A DNA stretch of 58,252 bases from Bacillota bacterium (GTDB lineage Bacteria; Bacillota; Clostridia; Acetivibrionales; DSM-1351), in assembly GCA_023415305.1 (NCBI GenBank), contig JAEZKZ010000078.1, positions 1 through 58,252 of the forward strand, written 5' to 3'. Positions within the stretch are counted from its first letter, which is position 1. Each line of letters starts with the position of its first letter. The translations under genes and the position numbers were made by a program. Below are positions 16,989-26,400 of this stretch, piece after piece. The notes below the pieces were generated by a model, which was not told the DNA's origin, made no database searches, and saw only the letters and a program-made list of their open reading frames with translations.

Positions 16989-17999
16989 TTAACTTCTTGG
17001 TAACAGTCCGATTTTTTTCTGTACCTTTGAGAGAGTCTTTCTTGCCATATAAGCCGCTTTTTCAGAATTATCCTTTAAAATTGAATTGAGATAATCCTTG
17101 TTAGCAATCAGTTCATTATATTTCTGCTGTACGGGTTTTAGCATTTCCACCACTGATTGCCCAACAACTTCCTTGAGGTCCCCGTAAGATCTTCCGTCAA
17201 ATTCCTTTTCTATATCCGGGAAGGTCTTACCAGTAGCAGCAGAGTATATGCTGATCAAATTGCTTACTCCCGGCTTGTTGGTCTCATCGTATCTTATTTC
17301 GCGTTCTGAGTCAGTAACCGCCCTCTTGAATTTTCGAATTATTGCGTCTTCATTATCAAGTATAAATACATAAGCATTTTCATTTTCATCAGACTTGGAC
17401 ATTTTCTTCTCAGGTTCCTGAAGACTCATTATTTTAGCACCGATTTTTGGAATATATGGTTCAGGAATTCTAAAGGTTTCTCCGTAAACATTATTGAACC
17501 TTTCGGCTATATCCCTTGTTATTTCAAGGTGCTGCTTCTGATCCTGACCAATTGGCACAAGATCGGTCTGATATAATAAAATATCGGCTGCCATAAGAAC
17601 AGGATATGCAAATAATCCGGCATTTATATTATCTGCATGCTTTGCGGATTTATCCTTAAACTGGGTCATTCTATTCAATTCACCCATATAAGTATAGCAA
17701 TTTAGTATCCATGCCAGCTCGGAGTGAGCACTTACATGGGACTGTAAAAATAGTATACACTTTTCAGGATCAAGACCACAGGCCATATATAAGGCCAACA
17801 GGTTTAAGCTTCGCTGTCTCAGCTCTGCCGGTTTCTGTCTAACTGTCAATGTATGGAGATCAACCACGCAGTAGAGACACTCAAATTCGTCCTGCATTGG
17901 AATCCAGTTCTTAATTGCTCCTAGGTAATTGCCTATAGTAAGGTTTCCTGAGGGCTGAACCCCACTGAAAATCCTCTTCTTTTTTTCTGTCTGTTCCAT
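16989..17999 (-). CDS. trpS: Tryptophanyl-tRNA synthetase
   Basis: This class I synthetase has 336 residues, typical of bacterial TrpRS. SGVQPSGNLTIGNYLGA holds the HIGH-like motif and KKMSKSDENE holds KMSKS. The GQDQKQHLEITRDIAERF segment is also diagnostic. The ATG at 17999 is used because AAGGATG lies upstream, whereas the frame from 18047 lacks a ribosome site. No T-box leader is visible in the short upstream gap. Confidence 0.95.
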   Translation of the reverse strand: MEQTEKKKRIFSGVQPSGNLTIGNYLGAIKNWIPMQDEFECLYCVVDLHTLTVRQKPAELRQRSLNLLALYMACGLDPEKCILFLQSHVSAHSELAWILNCYTYMGELNRMTQFKDKSAKHADNINAGLFAYPVLMAADILLYQTDLVPIGQDQKQHLEITRDIAERFNNVYGETFRIPEPYIPKIGAKIMSLQEPEKKMSKSDENENAYVFILDNEDAIIRKFKRAVTDSEREIRYDETNKPGVSNLISIYSAATGKTFPDIEKEFDGRSYGDLKEVVGQSVVEMLKPVQQKYNELIANKDYLNSILKDNSEKAAYMARKTLSKVQKKIGLLPRS

Positions 18000-18129
18000 T
18001 GATAACACATCCTTAGAAAATAATAATATTGAACTATTAGTAAACAAAAAATAGTAAAAATAACATTAATGATTTTATCATTAAAACAACAGAATTAACA
18101 AGGTATTTTAACTATATTTCGCTTCATAA

Positions 18130-18303
18130 TTATTTTGATGGTTTGTCTTTTTTCACATATGATATGTAAACTATAAGGAAGCCAATACCGGCAACAGCAT
18201 AATATAAAGCAACCTTGCTGCTTCCAGCAGAATACTTCAACGCCGCAAATGCAAGGAGTACAAATGTAAAAAATATGCTTCCCAGCCGCATTATCTTATC
18301 CAT
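18130..18303 (-). CDS. Small two-helix membrane protein, unrecognised
   Basis: A 57-residue frame begins MDKIMRLGSIFFTFVLLAFA and contains a second hydrophobic stretch (YYAVAGIGFLIVYISYV), ending in a Lys-rich tail. Two clean membrane segments and a basic C-terminus suggest a real gene although the ribosome site is weak. It lies 130 bases upstream of trpS on the same strand. Confidence 0.55.
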   Translation of the reverse strand: MDKIMRLGSIFFTFVLLAFAALKYSAGSSKVALYYAVAGIGFLIVYISYVKKDKPSK

Positions 18304-18485
18304 AAGCTAATTACTTTCCCTTTCGTTGTTCTTTATCACCATAGAATGGAGTACACAAAAATCCCTATACGTGAACAAAAGTGAATATCTGTTAAATAAC
18401 ATACCACCTATATTAAAACACAATAAATTTGCTTTGAAAAGCCATTTAGTCAACGCATACAAAATATATAAAAATTCTTACAATC

Positions 18486-18527
18486 TAAAAAATGGCAGCC
18501 AAGCAATTCGGGCCGCCATTTTTTTTA
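18486..18527 (-). terminator. Terminator of the nucleoside transporter operon
   Basis: On the minus strand AAAAATGGCGGCCC pairs with GGCTGCCATTTTTT, with one internal mismatch and an A/T-rich loop. It overlaps the last codon of the final permease gene. Confidence 0.85.
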
Positions 18528-19469
18528 TCGTTCTTCTCTGAAGTAAGGTTCCCCAAGAGCCTTTGGAGGACAATTCTCCTTTGACTTCTTTAAAGATATC
18601 ATTATAAGAACAATTATTGTCGCCAAGTAAGGGAGCATATCAAATATACTTTGAGGAATGGGTGAGTGGCTCTGTAAGTATAATCCCAGTATACTCAAGC
18701 CTCCGAAGAAATATGCCCCCAGCATGGATTTATATGGATTCCAGGTTACAAATATAACCAATGCTACAGCTATCCAACCTCTTCCCCCTGTAACTGCATC
18801 CTGCCACGAGGGAACAACTACAAGTGAAAGGTATGCACCTCCCAGACCTGCCATAGCTCCGCCAAACAGAATATGTGCATATTTGTATAACGTTATATTT
18901 ATTCCGGCTGTATCTGCTGCTCCCGGATTTTCTCCAATGGTTCTTAAATTCAGACCTATTCGTGTTTTGAATAGATACACTCCTGATAAAATGGCTACAA
19001 CGTAACCGGCGTAAACCAGTATATCCTGATCAAATAAAACAGGCCCTAAAACGGGTATATCACTTAAAAATGGGATTTTAACAGCTCTGAATACCGATTT
19101 AATTGATTCCGGCAAAGCCTCTCCTACTAATTTTTGACCTACAAAACTTGAAAACCCTGTGCCAAATATGGTAAGTGATAGACCTGACACAATCTGGTTT
19201 GCTCTTAAGGTAATAGTGAGGAATGCATATATCAGCGCTCCGCAAGCCCCTGCCACCAATGCCGCGATCACACCCATTATGGGGCTTCCTGTTGACAATC
19301 CGACACTGAAACCCATTACAGCCCCCATAAGCATCATACCCTCTACCCCAAGATTTGTATGCCCTACCTTCTCGGAGAATATTTCCCCTATAGTTGCAAA
19401 GAGTAAAGGAGTTCCAGCTTTGACAGCATCAATCAATACAAAGGTTAAAACACTTAAAAAAGCCTCCAT
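18525..19469 (-). CDS. nupQ: Nucleoside ABC transporter permease (NupQ-like)
   Basis: The 314-residue permease of the BMP/ribose-galactose class has the conserved segments FSEKVGHTNLGVEGMMLMGA (with an altered N-terminal EAA-like loop) and GENPGAADTAGI. It pairs with the permease at 19469-20548, whose first base it overlaps, and with the double ATPase upstream. The order ATPase, permease, permease matches yufOPQ (nupOPQ) of Bacillus, a guanosine importer. It is the last gene of the unit. Confidence 0.88.
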   Translation of the reverse strand: MEAFLSVLTFVLIDAVKAGTPLLFATIGEIFSEKVGHTNLGVEGMMLMGAVMGFSVGLSTGSPIMGVIAALVAGACGALIYAFLTITLRANQIVSGLSLTIFGTGFSSFVGQKLVGEALPESIKSVFRAVKIPFLSDIPVLGPVLFDQDILVYAGYVVAILSGVYLFKTRIGLNLRTIGENPGAADTAGINITLYKYAHILFGGAMAGLGGAYLSLVVVPSWQDAVTGGRGWIAVALVIFVTWNPYKSMLGAYFFGGLSILGLYLQSHSPIPQSIFDMLPYLATIIVLIMISLKKSKENCPPKALGEPYFREER

Positions 19470-20548
19470 TATGCAGCCTCCTTTACTTTTTCAGAAGTAT
19501 TTTTATCTTTCAGAATTAATCTGTACTGAATAAAAAATTCGCTACCAAGCACAAAGAATAAAATCAGTCCCTGAATGAGTTGGGCTGCTGACGCCGGTAT
19601 CTGAAAGGCTGTTTGAATAAAGGTACCTCCCTGTTGAAGAACAGCAAACAGGAAACAGACAATAACTATCAGAGGGGCACTTAAGCTTGACAGCCAGGTT
19701 GTGATTATGGCTGTATAACCTACCCCGTTTGCCACCTGATAAGTGAGGGTTCCATTTACACCTGAAACCTGAAACATTCCAACCAGACCGCAAAGTGCAC
19801 CGCTTAGGAAAAGTGAGGATAAGATGATTCTTTTTACATTCATCCCGGCGTATTTTGCCGTGTTTTCACTTTCGCCTATTACCTGTATTTCATATCCACG
19901 CTTGGTTTTATTAATAAAAGTATACATCATCACAACCAGTATAATGGCAATTATCCAGCCAATATGAATTCCAAACAACTTTGGCATAAGTGCATTATCC
20001 TTAAACATTGCTATCTTACCGAAACCAAGTGCTTTCGGATCTTTCCAAGGCCCGTATTGCAGATAATTTATCCACTTTAGAGCAATGTAGTTCATCATTA
20101 AAGTAAACAAGGTTTCGTTTGTGCCGAACTGAGCTTTAAAAAAAGCCGGAATAAGTGCCCATAAACCGCCAGTTACAATTGCAGCAACCATCATCAAGGG
20201 AATTAAGACAATAGCAGGAAGCTCATTGAAAAACAATGCAAAATATGTTGCTCCAAAAGCACCCATTATTATCTGACCTTCTGCACCTATATTCCAGAAT
20301 TTCATCTTAAAGGCTACAGATATACCCAAAGAGGTTACGATCAAAGGTATCGCTTTTATAATTGCTTCTTTGAACCTGTAAGCCGATCCGAAGGAACCGT
20401 CCAGCATGGATAAATACACTTCAAAAGGATTAAAACCCAGAATCAAAAGAAATATGCCTGAGGTTACCAGCGCTGCCAGTATTGCCAATAATCTGAAAGT
20501 TACAGATTGTTTTTTTGTTAAATCAGTTCTTTTTGCTACTCTGAACAT
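19469..20548 (-). CDS. nupP: Nucleoside ABC transporter permease (NupP-like)
   Basis: The 359-residue membrane protein has about ten hydrophobic segments and the family region FKMKFWNIGAEGQIIMGAFG, with GESENTAKYAGMN for the ATPase contact. It overlaps the ATPase stop and the next permease start by one or a few bases. The ribosome site GGGGAGGGG sits inside the ATPase gene, so translation is coupled. Confidence 0.88.
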   Translation of the reverse strand: MFRVAKRTDLTKKQSVTFRLLAILAALVTSGIFLLILGFNPFEVYLSMLDGSFGSAYRFKEAIIKAIPLIVTSLGISVAFKMKFWNIGAEGQIIMGAFGATYFALFFNELPAIVLIPLMMVAAIVTGGLWALIPAFFKAQFGTNETLFTLMMNYIALKWINYLQYGPWKDPKALGFGKIAMFKDNALMPKLFGIHIGWIIAIILVVMMYTFINKTKRGYEIQVIGESENTAKYAGMNVKRIILSSLFLSGALCGLVGMFQVSGVNGTLTYQVANGVGYTAIITTWLSSLSAPLIVIVCFLFAVLQQGGTFIQTAFQIPASAAQLIQGLILFFVLGSEFFIQYRLILKDKNTSEKVKEAA

Positions 20549-22077
20549 CAGGCGCCCCTCCCCATAACATTCTCAATTTTTTCTCCGGCCATCATCAACC
20601 CCAACTGTTCCTTACTTACTTTGTCTGCATCAACGACACCTGTTACTTTCCCATTGCACAGAACCATAATTCTGTCACAGAGTTCAATTAGAACGTCCAG
20701 GTCTTCTCCAATGTATAATATACCAACACCTTTTTCCTTTTGCTCATTCAACAGGTCGTAGATTGTGTAGGATGCATTGATATCAAGACCTCTGACGGGA
20801 TAGGCTGTAATCAGCAGATGTGGGTTTGATTCTATCTCACGCCCCAGTAAAACCTTCTGAATATTTCCCCCTGATAATTGCCTTACAGGATGATACACTC
20901 CAGGAGTATTTATATCCAACTTCTTTATAAGTTTGTGTGCAAGATTCTTTGCCGTCTTCTTTTCAATAAAAATTCCTTTTTGATTCTGATATTCTTTCAA
21001 AATCATGTTATCAACCATACCCATGGAGGCAATGAGGCCCATACCCAACCTGTCTTCAGGTATAAAGCTCATACTTATACCCATTTTTATTATATCACGC
21101 GGATTTTTACCTACGATATTTTCATCTTTATACTCTATAGAACCTGCCGCTACAGGATACAATCCTGCAATTGCTTCGCACAGCTCTTTCTGCCCGCTCC
21201 CTGCGACACCTGCAACCCCGAGTATCTCTCCTGCTGCAAGAGTGAAACTAACTTTATTCAGAGCCTTTACATGTTCTTCGTCTTCCACGGTTAAATCATT
21301 AATTTTTAATATTGTATTGTTGTTCTTCTTCTCTACCCTATTAATTGCTAAATCAACAGCTCTTCCAACCATCAGATTGGTAAGCTCACTGGCATTAGTA
21401 TCTGCCTTATTAACTGTTCCAAAGGTTTCACCTTTTCTTAAAACAGTTATTCTATCTGATATCTCCATAACCTCGTTAAGTTTATGGGTTATTATTATTA
21501 TTGAACATCCTGCCTGCTTCATTTTTCTTAGAATATTGAACAAGCTCTCTGTTTCCTGAGGAGTTAATACAGCTGTGGGTTCATCCAGAATAAGAATTTC
21601 GGCACCCCTGTAAATAACCTTTAGAATTTCAACTGTCTGCTTTTCACCAACCGACATATTATAAATCTTTTTGTCAGGGTCTACACTTAGCCCGTATTTA
21701 TCGGATATTTCACGGATTTTTCGTGAGAGTCTTTTACTTCCTATAAAGAAACTGCCCTTTTGGCCTGCAATAATGTTTTCCTTCGCGGTCAATACCTCAA
21801 CAAGCTTAAAATGCTGATGAATCATTCCTATTCCCAGTGCCATGGAGTCTTTTGGGTTTTTGAAGGAAACCCGTTTCCCTTTAATATAAATGGCTCCGCT
21901 GTCGGGTGTATATATCCCTGACAACATATTCATCAATGTACTTTTTCCTGATCCGTTTTCCCCTAAAAGAGCATGAATTTCTCCTTTTCTGACCTCAAGA
22001 GAAACATTATTGTTTGCAATTACAGGGCCGAAGGTCTTAGTCAGATTTTCAATTTTAATATACACTTCACTATTCAC
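20548..22077 (-). CDS. nupO: Nucleoside ABC transporter ATPase with two cassettes (NupO-like)
   Basis: The 509-residue protein holds two ABC cassettes. The first is canonical: GENGSGKST, signature MSVGEKQ and Walker B ILILDEPTAV. The second has an altered Walker A (GVAGSGQKE), a good LSGGNIQK signature and an altered Walker B (LLITAYPVRG). This asymmetry is usual in this importer class. It starts with GTG preceded by AAAGGTG. A 19-bp hairpin at 22112-22159 separates it from the binding-protein gene. Confidence 0.9.
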   Translation of the reverse strand: MNSEVYIKIENLTKTFGPVIANNNVSLEVRKGEIHALLGENGSGKSTLMNMLSGIYTPDSGAIYIKGKRVSFKNPKDSMALGIGMIHQHFKLVEVLTAKENIIAGQKGSFFIGSKRLSRKIREISDKYGLSVDPDKKIYNMSVGEKQTVEILKVIYRGAEILILDEPTAVLTPQETESLFNILRKMKQAGCSIIIITHKLNEVMEISDRITVLRKGETFGTVNKADTNASELTNLMVGRAVDLAINRVEKKNNNTILKINDLTVEDEEHVKALNKVSFTLAAGEILGVAGVAGSGQKELCEAIAGLYPVAAGSIEYKDENIVGKNPRDIIKMGISMSFIPEDRLGMGLIASMGMVDNMILKEYQNQKGIFIEKKTAKNLAHKLIKKLDINTPGVYHPVRQLSGGNIQKVLLGREIESNPHLLITAYPVRGLDINASYTIYDLLNEQKEKGVGILYIGEDLDVLIELCDRIMVLCNGKVTGVVDADKVSKEQLGLMMAGEKIENVMGRGA

Positions 22078-22111
22078 GGCGTCACCTTTAACCTCTATAA
22101 AATATTAAAAC

Positions 22112-22159
22112 TTTATTAGCAGTAGTTAAACCCATAGGCTTTTAACTACTGCTAATAAA
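22112..22159 (-). terminator. Intercistronic hairpin between binding protein and ATPase genes
   Basis: TTTATTAGCAGTAGTTAAA (22112-22130) is perfectly complementary to 22141-22159 around a 10-nt loop, followed on the minus strand by GTTTTAATATTTTA. A partial terminator or processing site would make the binding protein more abundant than the membrane subunits. Confidence 0.75.
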
Positions 22160-22186
22160 ACCTGCATTTATTAGTTTTTATTTCTA

Positions 22187-23290
22187 CTAGTCAATTTTAC
22201 CGTTTACACCCTTTACAAACCACTTGCAGTCTAACTGTTCTTTATCAGTCATTTCAGCACCTTCAGCAACCTTAACGGCACCTGACTGATCCATGATTGG
22301 TCCTGCAAATACCTTGAAGGAACCATCCAGTATTTTAGCTTTAACTTCTTCAATTTTTTCCTTAGTGCCTGCTTCAGCATTTGCAGTAAGAGGAGCAAGA
22401 TCTACAACTCCTTCTTTGAGTCCACCCCAATAATTTTCAGGCTTCCAGCTTCCGTCAAGAATCTTCTGAACCTGGTCTACATAGTAGACACCCCAGTTCC
22501 ATATAGGAGCAGTGATGTAAGCTTTTGGAGCAGCCTTGCTGCTATCTGTGTTGTATCCGATGGCAAATGCACTCTTTTCCTCTGCAGCAATTTGAGGACC
22601 TGTTGTATCCTGGTGCTGAGCGATTACGTCACAACCGTCATTTAAAAGTGCTGTTGCTGCGTTCTTTTCAAGAGTAGGATCGTACCAGGTATCTGTCCAT
22701 TTCACATTTACTGTAGCGTTAGGATTAACTGACTGAACTCCAAGAGTAAATGCGTTGATACCTCTTATAACTTCAGGAATCTGCTTTGCAGCGACATAAC
22801 CGATCTTGCCGGTTTTTGATTTCAGACCTGCTGCTATACCTGAAAGATATCTTGTTTGCTCAATTCTTCCAAAGTAATTAACAAAGTTTGTTTCATTTGA
22901 CATGTAACCAGAGCAATGGAAGAATTTAACGTCCGGGTATTCCTTTGCAACCTTGTCAACATACTCCATGTACCCGAAGCTGGTAGCGAAAATAACATTA
23001 CAGCCCTGGTCAATTAGGTCTTTCATAGCTTTTTCAACAGATGCGTCTTCAGCAACATTTTCAAGGTAAGTGGTGGTTACACCCTTGTCTTTCAACTTTT
23101 CTTCCAGATACAAACGACCCTGGTCATGAGCATAAGTGTATCCGCCGTCTCCGATAGGTCCAATGTAGATAAAGCCTGCTTTTACTGCGTCCACTTTTCC
23201 TGATGAACCAGCTGATTTTGATCCGCACCCTGTAAGTGCAACAGAGCAAATCATTACAACAGCCAGCATCAATGCTAATAATCTTTTCAT
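22187..23290 (-). CDS. nupN: BMP-family nucleoside-binding lipoprotein (NupN-like)
   Basis: The lipobox VALTGC near residue 22 gives a membrane-anchored lipoprotein. The body follows the basic membrane protein (BMP/Med) family: GFIYIGPIGDGGYTYAHDQG, NVIFATSFGYM and VIAQHQDTTGPQ. It should capture purine nucleosides for the adjacent transporter. GGGGG precedes the ATG. It follows xpt by 118 bases in the same direction, under the same riboswitch. Confidence 0.92.
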   Translation of the reverse strand: MKRLLALMLAVVMICSVALTGCGSKSAGSSGKVDAVKAGFIYIGPIGDGGYTYAHDQGRLYLEEKLKDKGVTTTYLENVAEDASVEKAMKDLIDQGCNVIFATSFGYMEYVDKVAKEYPDVKFFHCSGYMSNETNFVNYFGRIEQTRYLSGIAAGLKSKTGKIGYVAAKQIPEVIRGINAFTLGVQSVNPNATVNVKWTDTWYDPTLEKNAATALLNDGCDVIAQHQDTTGPQIAAEEKSAFAIGYNTDSSKAAPKAYITAPIWNWGVYYVDQVQKILDGSWKPENYWGGLKEGVVDLAPLTANAEAGTKEKIEEVKAKILDGSFKVFAGPIMDQSGAVKVAEGAEMTDKEQLDCKWFVKGVNGKID

Positions 23291-23407
23291 TCTAGAATCC
23301 CCCTAATTTTATTTAATATATTTATTGTAATGCTTCCGATACCGTCAGCATTGAACCACTTTAAAGTTACCTTGTATAGGCACCACTGCATTTATGTCAA
23401 CCAATTT

Positions 23408-23980
23408 TTAATCCCGAAAAGATACTTTGCCGCCCTCCATGCTTTGGACAATAGCAAGTGATTGAACTTCAATTCCCTTTTCCCTCAATAGTCTGCCGCC
23501 ATCCTGAAAGCCTTTTTCTATTGCTATTCCTATGCCGGCCAACTCTGCACCTGCCTGTCCCACAATATCGGCAAGTCCGAGGGCAGCTTTTCCGTTAGCA
23601 AGAAAATCATCAATTATCAAAACTATATCTTTGGAATTAATATACTTTTTAGAAACTCTAACGTTATAGGTTTTTTGTTTTGTAAATGAAAACACTTCTG
23701 ATAGATACATATCAGAATCAAGATTTTTGGCTTCGGATTTTTTGGCAAAAACAACCGGAACCTTAAAGTACTGCGCAGCGATACATGCAATACCTATCCC
23801 TGAGGATTCAATTGTCAATATTTTGGTAACATTTTTATAAGCAAATAATCTATAAAATTCCTTGCCCATTTCATTGAAGAGCTGAACATCCATCTGATGA
23901 TTCAAAAAAGAATCCACCTTTAGAATATCATTACCTATTACTTGTCCGTCAATTAAAATTCTTTGCTTTAAGAGTTCCAT
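23408..23980 (-). CDS. xpt: Xanthine phosphoribosyltransferase
   Basis: At 190 residues this matches Xpt, which converts xanthine and PRPP to XMP. The PRPP loop is VLIIDDFLANGKAA. TIESSGIGIACIAAQYFKVP and the end region GGRLLREKGIEVQSLAIV are also typical. The ATG at 23980 is chosen because GGAGG precedes it; the longer frame has no ribosome site. A guanine-class riboswitch and terminator control it, and the nucleoside transporter follows. Confidence 0.95.
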   Translation of the reverse strand: MELLKQRILIDGQVIGNDILKVDSFLNHQMDVQLFNEMGKEFYRLFAYKNVTKILTIESSGIGIACIAAQYFKVPVVFAKKSEAKNLDSDMYLSEVFSFTKQKTYNVRVSKKYINSKDIVLIIDDFLANGKAALGLADIVGQAGAELAGIGIAIEKGFQDGGRLLREKGIEVQSLAIVQSMEGGKVSFRD

Positions 23981-24076
23981 CTCATTCCTCCAGGAAAAAT
24001 ACGAAATATTATGTAATCCAACAAAATATTTCAAGTCATAATAATTTCACTAAAACCATAAAACAGCCTAGTTAAT

Positions 24077-24108
24077 ATTAAAAGCTCCCAATCGTGGATT
24101 GGGAGCTC
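24077..24108 (-). terminator. Expression-platform terminator of the purine riboswitch
   Basis: On the minus strand AGCTCCCAATC-CAC-GATTGGGAGCT is followed by TTTTAAT. It lies between the aptamer and xpt, where ligand-dependent termination is expected. Confidence 0.9.
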
Positions 24109-24146
24109 TTATACTTATGACAATGAATAAATGTCAAAGATGAACA

Positions 24147-24213
24147 CCCGTAGCAAAGCCATTTACGGCGGCTTCGTAGAGACTTTCGGACCATATCACC
24201 GAGTATATACGGG
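24147..24213 (-). promoter_or_regulatory. Purine (guanine-class) riboswitch
   Basis: The minus strand carries P1 CCCGTA with TACGGG and the conserved core ATATGGTCCGAAAGTCTCTAC. The two kissing hairpin loops and the J3/1 segment GCTACGG are also present. The base matching position 74 is C, which selects guanine or hypoxanthine rather than adenine. It lies upstream of xpt and the nup genes, and a TAGTATAAT promoter box is just upstream. Guanine binding should stop transcription. Confidence 0.95.
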
Positions 24214-24321
24214 ACATTTTTCAATATAAATCTATTAAAAAAATTATACTAAAAAATACCATTATTCAGTTTTATGTCGATCTTGTCGACAAAGTAATTG
24301 TATTATAGACCATCGAAAAAA

Positions 24322-24843
24322 TCAAGACAGAAATGAACATTTATTAGAAATTCGTTTAAAAAGTTCGCTTATCCGTTTATTTCTCTCAAATAATAACATT
24401 AATGGGAAACCCAGTACATAACATGCTATAATCTGACCTAGCCCAACTGAAAGCATTGTAGCAAACAATGGCAGCTTGTAAAGAAAGCTAAGCATGGCTC
24501 CGACAAAAACTGCATTTACAATAACCGGCGGCAGAGGAGCCAGCCACTTTCGTTTTGGCCTGTTATAAGTAAGTTTGTAAGTCATATAAGCAGCAGCCAG
24601 TGTTGACAGGCTACCTACTACTATATCCCACAATCCATTTCCCCCCAGTATGTTTGCAATAAGGCAGCCAACAAATATACCAGGAATAGCCAGAGGTGTA
24701 AAATAAGGCAGCACGGTCAGAATTTCTGCAAATCTGATCTGGTATGGCAGGAAACTGGTCAGATAGAATATTAGTGTCAGCACCAGATATACTGCTGCTA
24801 TCATTGCTGAGCTTGTCAGCCAAATCATTCTTTTGTTTCTCAT
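24322..24843 (-). CDS. queT: QueT-family transporter (queuosine precursor uptake)
   Basis: The 173-residue integral membrane protein matches QueT: it has AEILTVLPYFTPLAIPGIFV, then GCLIANILGGNGLWDIVVGS, then the end GLGQIIACYVLGFPLML. QueT is the substrate-binding component of an ECF transporter importing a queuosine precursor such as preQ1. The ATG at 24843 is used with GAGAGG upstream; the longer frame translates the structured leader. The shared ECF energising module is not in this window. Confidence 0.88.
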   Translation of the reverse strand: MRNKRMIWLTSSAMIAAVYLVLTLIFYLTSFLPYQIRFAEILTVLPYFTPLAIPGIFVGCLIANILGGNGLWDIVVGSLSTLAAAYMTYKLTYNRPKRKWLAPLPPVIVNAVFVGAMLSFLYKLPLFATMLSVGLGQIIACYVLGFPLMLLFERNKRISELFKRISNKCSFLS

Positions 24844-24849
24844 AAAATC

Positions 24850-24975
24850 CTCTCTCCCTGTCGCGACCGGTGGTACATTTAAAACACAGGAGTGTACAGT
24901 CTTCCAACCCGGGAATGACTGCGAAAAAACAAAATACTGCCCTGCTAATGCAGGCAGCGTCGCCGTAGTTTTATT
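24850..24975 (-). promoter_or_regulatory. Structured leader before queT, candidate regulatory RNA
   Basis: On the minus strand three helices occur in a row. The first is CTGCC..GGCAG (24937-24957), followed by a T-rich run TATTTTGTTTTTT that resembles a terminator. The second is CAGTC-TTCC..GGAA-GACTG (24897-24921). The third is CTCC-TGT..ACA-G-GGAG (24854-24892), which ends near the ribosome site. queT genes are often under preQ1 riboswitches, but I could not match a known preQ1 class. The identity is therefore open. Confidence 0.5.
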
Positions 24976-25163
24976 CAAAGCTTGAAGTAATAATTACTAT
25001 AAATTTGCGCTTGCATGCCAACTTATAGTACCAATTAGTAACAATGTTTATTCAAGCTTTAGACAGGATGGTCACGAACTGTCTTTTATTATTTTTTATT
25101 TTTCATGAATTATATCACTGGTTAGGAATCTTTGCAATATCATAGCAATTATATATGCTAATG

Positions 25164-26135
25164 CTAATAGGAAATTTCACCAATCAAAAGAAGAATTATT
25201 GCGCTTAAATTCAAACATATACATATAAGATAAAGGAAGTATACCGCTTGCTTCTGAGTGAGACCTTTTTTTAGCAACCTGTAATGTATTTGTGAGGAAT
25301 CTCCTATATATATGCGCTTACCTTCCTTTATTCTTTTAAACATAACAAATATATTATCAAATATTGGGAGGCCCAGTACCAGAATGGGTATAAAAATTGA
25401 TACCACCGTAGCTTGTTTGAACGCCCCGTCCAACGATATTATTGCAAGGATAAAGCCCAGGAAAGTAGCCCCCGCATCACCCATCAATATCTTAGCAGGA
25501 TATTTATTATACTTCAGATATCCAAGACATACTCCAACCAAAGTAATTGACATGATGGCCAGCAGCTGGTTTCCCTTTGTTATTGAAACCACAAAAAGTG
25601 TTCCCGCTGAAATACAGGATAATCCTCCAGCCAATCCGTCAAGGCCATCAGAGAAGTTAATAACAGTAGTTACTCCAAATAACCACAATATTGAAAGGAG
25701 AAATTGTATCCATTCCGGAAAAAGTATATACGAACCATCTAAAGGGTTAGTAATTCCAAAAAACCTGATATTGGTAAAATACACCGTAATAAAGCATGCA
25801 AGAATCTGAATCATAAACTTAGGCAGGGCTTTAAGGTCTTTTCCATTTATTTTGAACCAGTCGTCTACCATTCCGATAGCCCAGATAATCAAGGAGCTTA
25901 TAAATAGAGCTATTGATTTCTGGCTAAAATCCCTGCTGAATATAAAGTAGCAAAGCCAAAACGAAAAAAAGATTCCCACTGCAGCCAGATATGCCTTACT
26001 TTCCTTATGTATTTTTCTTTCACTTTGGAGATTTGGTTTTTCGGTATAGTTTATTTTATGAGCGAGTTTCGTCAGTTGGGGTGTAACAATTAACATAATT
26101 ACCAGTGATAGAAAAAAAGGTAAATAGTAATTCAT
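25164..26135 (-). CDS. tagO: Glycosyl-1-phosphate transferase, WecA/TagO type
   Basis: The 323-residue membrane protein with about ten hydrophobic segments carries the family motifs GMVDDWFKING, NFSDGLDGLAGG, MGDAGATFLGF and RLLKKGL. It transfers GlcNAc 1-phosphate (or a related sugar phosphate) from UDP-sugar to undecaprenyl phosphate, the first step in teichoic acid or surface glycan synthesis. GGAG precedes the ATG. Other glycan genes are not adjacent, so the polymer cannot be named. Confidence 0.85.
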   Translation of the reverse strand: MNYYLPFFLSLVIMLIVTPQLTKLAHKINYTEKPNLQSERKIHKESKAYLAAVGIFFSFWLCYFIFSRDFSQKSIALFISSLIIWAIGMVDDWFKINGKDLKALPKFMIQILACFITVYFTNIRFFGITNPLDGSYILFPEWIQFLLSILWLFGVTTVINFSDGLDGLAGGLSCISAGTLFVVSITKGNQLLAIMSITLVGVCLGYLKYNKYPAKILMGDAGATFLGFILAIISLDGAFKQATVVSIFIPILVLGLPIFDNIFVMFKRIKEGKRIYIGDSSQIHYRLLKKGLTQKQAVYFLYLICICLNLSAIILLLIGEISY

Positions 26136-26400
26136 TTTACAGACTCCGTTTCATCCTTAGTATTATTTGAAGTGCTACTGTTAAGAGTACTTAACGTATA
26201 TAATATAAAGGTATACTAAAAATCATATTCTTTCAATTATTTATTAAAAAATTAAGATTTATTTAATATTTTTATCTTGCCGAGGCAAATATCATTTACT
26301 TAATTGCAGATGTCATGTATAATGTTTTATTTGGGAAGACGCATGTATTTTTCAGTGCCTCTACTCAATAAAGATATAGTGGATTACGGAGGTAGAGACT

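Noticed and set aside
18000..18129. T-box leader before trpS
   Set aside because: The gap is only 130 nt, and no specifier loop, TGGNACCGCG-type box or terminator is found.
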